A stretch of DNA of 64,000 nucleotides. It comes from Devosia neptuniae. GTDB lineage: Bacteria; Pseudomonadota; Alphaproteobacteria; Rhizobiales; Devosiaceae. The notes under the pieces were generated by a model that had not been told where the DNA came from, did not search any database, and worked only from the letters and a program-made list of their open reading frames with translations. The translations under genes and the position numbers were made by a program. Positions 36,642 to 43,746 of this stretch are shown here, piece after piece (position 1 is the first letter of the stretch; each line of letters opens with the position of its first letter). The stretch covers positions 468,787-532,786 of the forward strand of contig NZ_CP104964.1 of NCBI RefSeq assembly GCF_025452235.1. The letters are read 5' to 3'.

Positions 36642-37985
36642 ATGCAGACGTATACCTCAACGACGCCCTTTGGGCGGCGAGCGCTATCACTTGGCATGAT
36701 TTCAAGTCAGGTGGCCTCTAAGGCAATGCCTAAGGACGCGACCGTTCACAAATGGCACGTCTTTCAGAATATTAAGGAAGCCAGGATTGCCCTGGGTGCG
36801 ACCGATCGCGCCTTGGCCATTCTTGACGCCTTGCTGTCCTTCCATCCCGAAACCGCGCTCTATGGCGATAGCGAACTCATTGTCTGGCCGTCCAACGAGC
36901 AGTTGATCGGCCGGGCCAATGGCATGTCGCCGGCGACACTTCGGCGCCATCTGGCAAACTTGGTCGATTGCGGCCTAGTCATCCGCCGGGACAGCCCCAA
37001 TGGCAAACGCTTCGCCCGTAAAGGCTATGATGGCGAGATCGAGCAGGCCTATGGCTTCGACATTTCTCCAATCGTTGCCCGCGCGGCCGAGTTCAAGGAG
37101 CTGGCGGAAGCCGTTCGCGCCGAGAAGAAGGCGCACCGCCTTGTTAAGGAACGGCTAACCATATGCCGCCGTGACATCGTCAAGATGATCGAAGCTGGTA
37201 TTGAAGAGGGCGTGCCAGCCAACTGGGGTAGGGTGCAGCAAGCCTATCAGACCATCGTCGGCCAGATTCCGCGGACGGCACCACGGCAAGTCCTCGAGGC
37301 GATCGCTACGGACCTTGAGGACCTTTGGTCTGAAGTGCGTGACGTATTGGAATCCTTTGTGAAAACAAAGAATCTGAACGCCAATGAGTCTCAAACTGAG
37401 CGCCACATACAGAATTCAAAACCAGACTCTAAAAATGAATCTGAACATCGCTTAGGAAAAATAGAAGAAGCGAGCGGCAGCGCCTCGGACCCAGATAACG
37501 TACGGAGCCTGCCGAAGCGTGAATTGCCATTGGGAATTGTTCTGGATGCCTGCCCGAACCTGCTTTGGTTGGTGAAGGGCGGCAGCGGCATTCGCAACTG
37601 GCGGGAGTTCCTTGCGGCCGCCGAGGTAGCCCGGCCGAGTTTGGGGATTAGCCCCAGCGCCTGGGAGGATGCACGCACTGCGATGGGCGAACAGCAGGCA
37701 GCGATCACCATTGCGGCGATCTACCAGCGGCAGGATCAGATCAAAAGCGCCGGGGGTTATTTGCGGAATTTGACCGATCGGGCAAAGGACGGCAAATTCT
37801 CGGTCTGGCCGATGGTCATGGCTTTGGTTCGGGCCAAGCTTGATGCGGCGAAGGTGGCCAATAGTGGGGTGGCGGAAGCCGCGGACGAGTTGGAGACAGC
37901 TGGCAAAGTGGTTCGTACCGAGAAACGCCTCGAGATCAGTGACGCGCTGCGTCAAAACCTCGATAGGCGCGGGCCAAAATCGTGA
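36642..37985 (+). CDS. repC: Replication initiator RepC
   Basis: 447 aa. The N-terminus (TTPFGRRALSLGMI) and the domain LIGRANGMSPATLRRHLANL, RRDSPNGKRFARKGYDGEIE, AYGFDISPIVARAAEFKELA are those of RepC in repABC plasmids. The C-terminal half shows PSAWEDARTAMGEQQAAITI and RQDQIKSAGGYLRNLTDRAK. RepC initiates replication; in this plasmid family the origin lies within repC itself, usually in an AT-richer central stretch. Confidence 0.95.
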   Translation: MQTYTSTTPFGRRALSLGMISSQVASKAMPKDATVHKWHVFQNIKEARIALGATDRALAILDALLSFHPETALYGDSELIVWPSNEQLIGRANGMSPATLRRHLANLVDCGLVIRRDSPNGKRFARKGYDGEIEQAYGFDISPIVARAAEFKELAEAVRAEKKAHRLVKERLTICRRDIVKMIEAGIEEGVPANWGRVQQAYQTIVGQIPRTAPRQVLEAIATDLEDLWSEVRDVLESFVKTKNLNANESQTERHIQNSKPDSKNESEHRLGKIEEASGSASDPDNVRSLPKRELPLGIVLDACPNLLWLVKGGSGIRNWREFLAAAEVARPSLGISPSAWEDARTAMGEQQAAITIAAIYQRQDQIKSAGGYLRNLTDRAKDGKFSVWPMVMALVRAKLDAAKVANSGVAEAADELETAGKVVRTEKRLEISDALRQNLDRRGPKS

Positions 37986-38009
37986 TGATGTTGATTGATT
38001 TCCAGGTCG

Positions 38010-38043
38010 GATGCCATATATTGCGTACAGTAGATGTGGCATC
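38010..38043. promoter_or_regulatory. Operator-like dyad upstream of the Xre-RES pair
   Basis: GATGCCA (38010-38016) and TGGCATC (38037-38043) are perfect inverted repeats. The second arm also lies in a smaller palindrome AGATG-TGG-CATCT. TATATT (38017-38022) between the arms could be a -10. Xre antitoxins autoregulate through such sites. The dyad ends nine bases before the ATG at 38053. Confidence 0.45.
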
Positions 38044-38052
38044 TACGCTTTC

Positions 38053-38457
38053 ATGGGTGATCGAGATATGGCCCAAATGCATAAAATGGCCGCGCAGGCG
38101 CTGCCGCTGGTTTTGTCCTATATGGATCCTGCGGGACGGATCGCTGCAGAGCGAGTAGCAGACGGCTTCGGTATGTCTAAGTCGCAGCTGGCGGAGACGA
38201 CTGGATTAGCGAGAGAGACCCTCTATCGCTCGGAGCGGATAGGGGCGCCAAAAGCTCAGGGCCGGTTGCGGGAAATGCTGGAGATCATTAGCCGGGTGAC
38301 CGACTGGGCTGGCGGCAAGGATCAGGCAATGGCTTGGTATCGCGCCCAGCCCCTACCGGCCTTCGGAGGTCGGACTGCCGAAGCCCTGGTTAAAGACGGT
38401 AAGGCCTCGGCTGTCCGGGAGTACCTTGATCATATGGCACTTGGCGGATTTGCGTGA
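38053..38457 (+). CDS. Xre/MbcA/ParS-type antitoxin
   Basis: 134 aa. A helix-turn-helix (GMSKSQLAETTGLARETLYR) is followed by the toxin-binding domain typical of MbcA/ParS antitoxins: EMLEIISRVTDWAGGKDQAM, WYRAQPLPAFGGRTAEALVK and GKASAVREYLDHMALGGFA. The ATG at 38053 is chosen because the operator-like dyad covers the region before it. Its end overlaps the RES toxin start by four bases. Confidence 0.88.
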   Translation: MGDRDMAQMHKMAAQALPLVLSYMDPAGRIAAERVADGFGMSKSQLAETTGLARETLYRSERIGAPKAQGRLREMLEIISRVTDWAGGKDQAMAWYRAQPLPAFGGRTAEALVKDGKASAVREYLDHMALGGFA

Positions 38458-38972
38458 GATTCGTCGGTACTTGCTTTCGCGCTCACGATCCTCGTTGGGC
38501 ATTCAAGCCGATTTCTGACGAGGGAGCAGCGATACGAGGGGCGCGTTTTAATCCCCAGGGCGTGCCTGCGCTCTATCTTGGGCTCAGCATCATGACCGCG
38601 ATCAAGGAGATCAGTCAGGGATTCGCGCACCGGCTCGATCCGACAGTGCTGTGTTCCTACGATGTCGATTGCGAGGATGTTGTCGATCTGACGACAGAGC
38701 AGGGCAGGGGAGATGTATCGGTGTCGATGGACGAGATGAGGTGTGCTTGGGCGTCAGCTCTCGCTGGTGGCAAGAGGCCTATCTCCTGGTCGATTTATGA
38801 CCGACTCGTTACACAGGGCGTCGCTGGCATTCTCGTGCCCAGCTATGCTTCTGGCGCCGATGAAGAAGATCGCAATCTGGTTCTGTGGAATTGGGGACCG
38901 ACGCTGCCACACCAGGTCGAGGTTTTTGATCCTAGCGGCCGGCTGCCGCGCGATCAGCTATCGTGGAGTTAG
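38454..38972 (+). CDS. RES-domain toxin (NAD-depleting)
   Basis: 172 aa. The RES signature residues are visible: Arg in GARFNPQGVPALYLG, Glu in TAIKEISQG, and Ser further on in the C-terminal half (candidates in RPISWSIYD and LVPSYASG). RES toxins of Xre-RES pairs degrade NAD+ (phosphorylase or glycohydrolase activity) when freed from the antitoxin. Its position next to repC suggests a plasmid-addiction role. Confidence 0.88.
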   Translation: MRFVGTCFRAHDPRWAFKPISDEGAAIRGARFNPQGVPALYLGLSIMTAIKEISQGFAHRLDPTVLCSYDVDCEDVVDLTTEQGRGDVSVSMDEMRCAWASALAGGKRPISWSIYDRLVTQGVAGILVPSYASGADEEDRNLVLWNWGPTLPHQVEVFDPSGRLPRDQLSWS

Positions 38973-39131
38973 CTGGCTCGACTAAACACGAGCACACGGT
39001 TTTATGGGAACCAATAAACACATAAACCTAGTGCTAACGACCGTAAATGCGCCCTATCGGGAGCAACTAGATGGCACGACATTGGCTGCTTGCCTTTCCG
39101 ACGTCGAGCTCGACAAGTAGCACCCCCCGGG

Positions 39132-39296
39132 CACGACGTTCGGCTAGCGGTGCAAGCCTTTTCGGATTACGGGAAGGGCAGGGGACATCCTGCTCAGCTT
39201 AACCTGGCCGATTGCCTGTCCTACGCCTGTGCCAAAAACCGCAAGATGCCACTGCTCTACAAGGGCAATGACTTCGCGCACACCGATCTGGCCTGA
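39132..39296 (+). pseudogene. C-terminal remnant of a VapC (PIN) toxin
   Basis: The frame [20 protein letters not shown] followed by [20 protein letters not shown] and DFAHTDLA is the C-terminal third of a VapC toxin, with the acidic Asp residues of the PIN active site (NLADC and GNDF). The first two thirds, including the first catalytic Asp, are missing, and the upstream frame does not match. It lies just before the convergent integrase gene. The region 38973-39131 holds nothing else I can support. Confidence 0.6.
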
Positions 39297-39307
39297 TTTC
39301 GCTGGGG

Positions 39308-40366
39308 CTAAAGGCCCGCAGCCTTGGTGAGGTTGACCCGGAACCGATCGCGGCGGCGTTGGTAGCGGCGGGTCATTTCCGCCGAGGCATGCCCGAGCTG
39401 CTTCTGCACATAGCGCTCATCGACCTCAGCCGACGAGGCGAGGCCGGCGCGCAGCGAATGTCCGGCAAATTTTCCCTCTCGTTCGTCCTCAGAAAGATCC
39501 CCACGCACCCCTGCAGCAATGGCAGTGCGCTTGACCAGGCGGGCAACCTCCTGATCGCGTAGTCGCTCGGGGCCAGTGGTCTTGCCTTGCCCCGTGACCC
39601 GCCGAAACAGCGGTCCATGGGCGATGCGGCCCAGTTTAAGCCAGGTTTCCAGCGCCGCCACGGGGCAGGTGCTGTCGGAAGAGCCGCGGCCGATCTCCAC
39701 CTCCCGCCAGCCGTTCTTGCCACGCAGCGTCAGGATCATGCCGCGGTCGAGGATTTCAACCCAGCCCGAGGAGTCCTCAGTTTGCTTGGGGCCAACGTCG
39801 AGACCGACAACTTCCGAGCGCCGTAGGCCGCCAGCGAACCCTATTAGCAGCATGGCCCGATCGCGTAGGCCGCGTAGCGTGCCGCGGTCGAGGGTCTCCA
39901 GCATGGCGATTAGATCCTCGGGCAGCACGGCCTCCTTCTGTACGGGCGGCCGGCCGTGGGTGTTGCGGATGCCGTCAAGCACCGTGGCAATGTGGCGATC
40001 GCCGCGATCGAGCCGCTCACCAAGCTGGAGATAGTGCCAGGAAAGGGCGGACAGCCGGCGCTCGATGCTGGAGACGGCGGCGGGCTGGCGATTGGCGGTC
40101 GCGGCGCCGGACGCGCAGGCGGTGATGTAAAGGCCGACAATCTGCGGGTCGGGTGGGAGATGCTCGAGGCCCTGCCGCCGGCACCAGGAACAGAAGTGTT
40201 TCCAGTCGCTATCATAGGCCCGGCGGGTATTGGGCGAGGTGGCTGCCTCGATATATTCCCTGGCGCGATCGGCGAGTGCTTCCAGATGTGCCGGCAGGGC
40301 AGGGGAGGTGGCACCAGCAGGAATAGCTGGGACCGAATGTTCGAGATTGTCCCGATCGATCGCCAT
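39308..40366 (-). CDS. Tyrosine recombinase / site-specific integrase
   Basis: 352 aa. An N-terminal SAM-like core-binding domain (YIEAATSPNTRRAYDSDWKH) precedes the catalytic domain. Catalytic residues: Arg in LIGFAGGLRRSEVVGL, the HSLRAG pair, His in KQLGHAS and Tyr in MTRRYQRRR. It follows vapC by six bases on the same strand. Such plasmid-borne recombinases may resolve dimers or integrate a cassette; I found no attachment site. Confidence 0.9.
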   Translation of the reverse strand: MAIDRDNLEHSVPAIPAGATSPALPAHLEALADRAREYIEAATSPNTRRAYDSDWKHFCSWCRRQGLEHLPPDPQIVGLYITACASGAATANRQPAAVSSIERRLSALSWHYLQLGERLDRGDRHIATVLDGIRNTHGRPPVQKEAVLPEDLIAMLETLDRGTLRGLRDRAMLLIGFAGGLRRSEVVGLDVGPKQTEDSSGWVEILDRGMILTLRGKNGWREVEIGRGSSDSTCPVAALETWLKLGRIAHGPLFRRVTGQGKTTGPERLRDQEVARLVKRTAIAAGVRGDLSEDEREGKFAGHSLRAGLASSAEVDERYVQKQLGHASAEMTRRYQRRRDRFRVNLTKAAGL

Positions 40367-40372
40367 CGGTTT

Positions 40373-40777
40373 CTAGCCAAGATCCCAAGGATTGACGATG
40401 TCGGCGCCGCTGTCGCCAAAGTCCGCAACATTGCGCGTGACCACAACCAGATCATGCACGATGGCCGTGGCCGCGATCAGGCCGTCGACGTCACCGCGCG
40501 GTCGGATGGCGGCAATCCTACCCCATTCTACCGAAATCTGATCGGTTATGGGCAGGATGCGGTCAGCATGCTGGTGGCGGAGCTTGCGGAGCCATTCGGC
40601 GAGGTGGCCAGCGGTCGCGGGGTCGGACTTCTGCTTGAGCGCGATCCCCCGCATGATCTCCCCCAGGGTCAGGGTACTCAGGTGGATCGCCTGGGGATCG
40701 GTGGATCGCATCCAGGCCACCGCTTCGGCGGTGCCCCGTCGGGCCTCCGAAATCACGTTGGTGTCAACGAGGTACAT
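40373..40777 (-). CDS. vapC: VapC-family toxin (PIN-domain RNase)
   Basis: 134 aa. PIN active-site acids: Asp in LVDTNVISE, Glu in TLGEIMRG, Asp in DVDGLIAATA and NVADFG. The length is standard. It overlaps the antitoxin by one base. Typical VapC proteins cleave tRNA or rRNA when released; here it may stabilise the plasmid. The downstream integrase is in the same transcriptional line. Confidence 0.9.
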   Translation of the reverse strand: MYLVDTNVISEARRGTAEAVAWMRSTDPQAIHLSTLTLGEIMRGIALKQKSDPATAGHLAEWLRKLRHQHADRILPITDQISVEWGRIAAIRPRGDVDGLIAATAIVHDLVVVTRNVADFGDSGADIVNPWDLG

Positions 40778-41031
40778 CAGAGCACCGGTTCCCGGCTCGG
40801 CCGCTTCTCGCGGCGATCGACTGTGTCCGCGAATGCATCGTCCCAGGCTGGGCCGGCCAAAAGGTCTTCAACGATGTTCGGCCGATTGCCAGCAAGCGCG
40901 TCATAGTCCTCGGCCGACAGGATAACGGCCGCGCGCGTACCGCGCAGCGTCACCGTTTGTGGCCCCTCCGTTCGCGCTTTTTGCACGACCTTTGAAAACT
41001 GGTTCTTAGCGTCCTGCAGGTGCCAATCCAT
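40777..41031 (-). CDS. Phd/YefM-type antitoxin
   Basis: 84 aa. WHLQDAKNQFSKVVQKARTE and PQTVTLRGTRAAVILSAEDY are the hallmark of the Phd/YefM antitoxin fold, which binds DNA with its N-terminus and the toxin with its C-terminus. It is the first gene of the antitoxin-vapC-integrase line. Confidence 0.9.
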   Translation of the reverse strand: MDWHLQDAKNQFSKVVQKARTEGPQTVTLRGTRAAVILSAEDYDALAGNRPNIVEDLLAGPAWDDAFADTVDRREKRPSREPVL

Positions 41032-41046
41032 ATCAGTTCTCCAATC

Positions 41047-41065
41047 TAGCTAGTCTGGCTAGCTA
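41047..41065. promoter_or_regulatory. Operator of the Phd-VapC unit
   Basis: TAGCTAG-TCTGG-CTAGCTA, a perfect inverted repeat of seven bases with a five-base spacer, lies 15 bases before the antitoxin start, next to a TATATA (-10-like on the minus strand). Phd-type antitoxins repress through such sites. Confidence 0.55.
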
Positions 41066-41300
41066 TATAGACCTTCGACGCATCCGTTTCAACCGACACC
41101 TGCCGCCGGGCTCTAGGGGCGAGCAGAGCCGTGCTGAGGGTGGTTTTCCGCGTTCGCGTCGAGTTTTTGGGTCATTCCCTCTATAATGAGCAAAACGAAT
41201 GATAATGCAAGATTATCAGTCATTCTTTTGGCCCGACAGGTGGGGCGGATATTTGGCATTATGGTGGCCATAAGCGCCGTTATGTGCTAGCCTACCAGCC

Positions 41301-42257
41301 ATGAATTCGCGCGCTGATTTGCTTATGACAGCCTCTTCTCCAGTGCCAAAAATACCGGTGTGGGCGCGACCCCGTGGTCTGGTTCTGCGTGATGCCGAGG
41401 CCGCGTATCTGGCCGGTGCCGCTTTGAATTCCTTGGATAATCTGGTGCGTCAGGATGTTTCCTGGGCCGGTGCCTGGCGGCAGCGGCTGGCGCTGCAGAG
41501 CGCGGCTGCGGCGGTCAATTTGACCGGCCGCCACGAGGACGAGTCCGCCCTGCGCGACGCCCATTTTCTGCGCGGCATGGGCGATGATCCGGGGCCCGCA
41601 GGTCACCTGCTGATGGCCTGGCGCCGCTTGGCCAGCCGCACGACGCACTGTGACGCGGAATCCGTGCGCCCGGTTGTCGAGCAGCATTTTGGCCTGCAGT
41701 GGGATGAGGGTCTGGTTGAGGTCGTGGCCAATGCCGAAGACATGGTTCTGTCGTCGCGGCCGGCGCCGGTGCTGGCAGCCGAAATCGCTGCCGCCGTCTA
41801 TCGGGCCCGGCCCGATGCCGAACTTTTGGGGTTCTGGCTTGCCGACATGCTGCTCGCCCAAAAATTCAGATGGCCCGTTCCGGTGCCGCTGCTGATGGGC
41901 CAGGTTTTTTCGCCGGTCTTCAAGTCCGGCGAACACCGCAAGCGTATCCGGCCGGGAGCGGAGGGGTGGGGCAGGGCGGTATTTTTGGCCTACGCCACGG
42001 CGGCGGCAGAAGCCTGCGATCTTGGGGTAGAGCTGGCGCAGCAGGCAGCCAAACTGATCACGGTGGCGCCGAAGTTGCGCGCCAAGGGTTCTGGCGACGT
42101 CATCAAGCTGCTGCTCTCGGACGATGCGGTGCCGGGATCGTGGTCCAGTCCAAAGCTGTCGGCGCGGGGTGCTCGGCGTCTGTTTGATCGGCTGGGTGAG
42201 TTGGGCGCCGTGCGCGAGCTCAGCGGCCGGCCGACGTTCCGACTCTACGGGTTGTGA
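41301..42257 (+). CDS. DUF1403-family protein
   Basis: 318 aa, largely alpha-helical by composition, with AEAAYLAGAALNSLDNLVRQ and WRQRLALQSAAAAVNLTGRH near the start and LFDRLGELGAVRELSGRPTF at the end, where the last segment looks like a winged-helix wing. I recognise it as DUF1403, a family found in rhizobial genomes and plasmids directly before an scpB-like gene. Function unknown; the pairing suggests a role with ScpB in DNA organisation. Confidence 0.7.
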   Translation: MNSRADLLMTASSPVPKIPVWARPRGLVLRDAEAAYLAGAALNSLDNLVRQDVSWAGAWRQRLALQSAAAAVNLTGRHEDESALRDAHFLRGMGDDPGPAGHLLMAWRRLASRTTHCDAESVRPVVEQHFGLQWDEGLVEVVANAEDMVLSSRPAPVLAAEIAAAVYRARPDAELLGFWLADMLLAQKFRWPVPVPLLMGQVFSPVFKSGEHRKRIRPGAEGWGRAVFLAYATAAAEACDLGVELAQQAAKLITVAPKLRAKGSGDVIKLLLSDDAVPGSWSSPKLSARGARRLFDRLGELGAVRELSGRPTFRLYGL

Positions 42258-42265
42258 GGGCGAGT

Positions 42266-42928
42266 ATGGCCAGGAAAAAGAGGACAGATGCCGAACCGCC
42301 GATTTTTGATGCCGAGTTGGCCGACATGCCGGCCGACCTGCGCTGGCGTGAGTGGATGAACCGGATCGAGGCCGTGCTGTTCGCGGCACCAAAGCCGGTG
42401 GACCGCGAAGCCTTGGCGCGGGTGGTTGGACGCGACGCCAGCATCGACCTGCTCATTGATGACATCCGCGAAGCGCTGCGCGGCAAGCCCTATGACGTGG
42501 TCGCTATCGCCGGGGGCTGGGCGTTCCGCACCCGAACTGCCTACGCCGAGGCGATTGCTACGTCTGCGGCGGTGCCGGACCGTGCGGTCGATCTAACCCA
42601 GAACGAGGCCATGGTGCTGGTGTCGATCGCCTATCATCAGCCGGTGACGCGGGCCGGGGTATCGGAAATCCTGGGGCGTGAGGTGTCGCGCGACATCATC
42701 GGGGCGCTGCGGGACAAGAATATGATCACCGCAGGGCCGCGCAGCCCGACGCCGGGGGCGCCATTCACTTATGTGACAACCAGAGGTTTTCTGGAGCACT
42801 TTGGGCTCGACACGTTGAGAGACTTGCCTGATCTGGAGGGGCTGCAGGACGCGGGATTGCTGCGGCAGCCTAGCTACTCCCCAACGGATGAAATTGGCAT
42901 AGAAACGATCAGGGTCGACGAAGTTTGA
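42266..42928 (+). CDS. scpB: ScpB-like segregation/condensation protein
   Basis: 220 aa. RIEAVLFAAPKPVDREALAR, VAIAGGWAFRTRTAYAEAIA and NEAMVLVSIAYHQPVTRAGV are the winged-helix motifs of ScpB, the kleisin-partner of SMC. Lys/Arg-rich N-terminus (MARKKRT). The GTG at 42254 overlapping the DUF1403 stop is an alternative start. Plasmid copies are additional to the chromosomal gene, and no scpA or smc is present here. Confidence 0.82.
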   Translation: MARKKRTDAEPPIFDAELADMPADLRWREWMNRIEAVLFAAPKPVDREALARVVGRDASIDLLIDDIREALRGKPYDVVAIAGGWAFRTRTAYAEAIATSAAVPDRAVDLTQNEAMVLVSIAYHQPVTRAGVSEILGREVSRDIIGALRDKNMITAGPRSPTPGAPFTYVTTRGFLEHFGLDTLRDLPDLEGLQDAGLLRQPSYSPTDEIGIETIRVDEV

Positions 42929-43740
42929 AGCGATGCGCCCCTTTGGCGGCTGCAGAGAATCGACCATCATCGCGGCGTCCATGTAGTCACTGGTCTGAGG
43001 GTGCCGTAGCCCCAGACCCGGTACAGGCTACTCGTTGCCGGACGCACCGTTATATGCCGTCGATCCGTCCGCCGAGCGCTAACGACGCGCTCGCGACCCG
43101 TAACTTCCAAACGCAGAGGCCGCCCATGTTAAGTACTGCTTCCTCCGATACCGTAGCGTTCAGGCGGTGTACAGACCGCGAAACGCCGACGCTCACCCAT
43201 CTCGAGATCCTTAAACGATGACTGCTTATAACGTCTGCGTAACCTCGGCTTGACCCTGATGCCGGGTCGGCGGGAAGAGTTCCGGTCGCAATTCCTCCGG
43301 CCGGCAATAGGTATGCCGGTCGTGCCTTCAGCAACCTGTTGTCTGGTGGGTGATCATGTAGTTATCCCGTCTTGCAAATCGCACCTGCCTGGGGCTTTTA
43401 CGACGCAAACGTTTGGATCGGCAGCGAAGGAAAAGCGGATGGAGTCACCATCTCATACGCAGATCTCGGTGCAACTCTACCGCAAACTACAATCTTGGGA
43501 CATGAAGCGGGCCGCGTTCCTTTGAATGGGCTCCCTGGCGGTAGGATGGTCCCGGAACTTCCGGACCATTTCGCAGAATCATCACCGCCTTCATTATCTC
43601 GGCGTTGAATAATCACGACTAAGAGAATACGTGGTCGCTAAACTCCCGGCCAGCTTATAGTGCTCATGTCTCGGTATTGTTAAACTCGATTTACTATCGG
43701 ACGGGCGCGATCAGGAGCGCTCCGATGAAGAAGCGCGGAA
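42929..43740. other. Gap of about 810 bases at the left edge of the defence island
   Basis: No supported gene. A TTG-started 78-codon frame at 43372-43608 (GFYDANVWIGSEGKADGVTI and HEAGRVPLNG) has protein-like composition but no recognisable family and no good ribosome site; it may be the tail of a decayed gene. The gap marks the border between plasmid-backbone genes and the defence island. Confidence 0.4.
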
Positions 43741-43746
43741 GTGACC

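Noticed and set aside
43372..43608. 78-codon TTG-started frame
   Set aside because: Protein-like composition but no family recognised and a weak start; described only as part of the gap.
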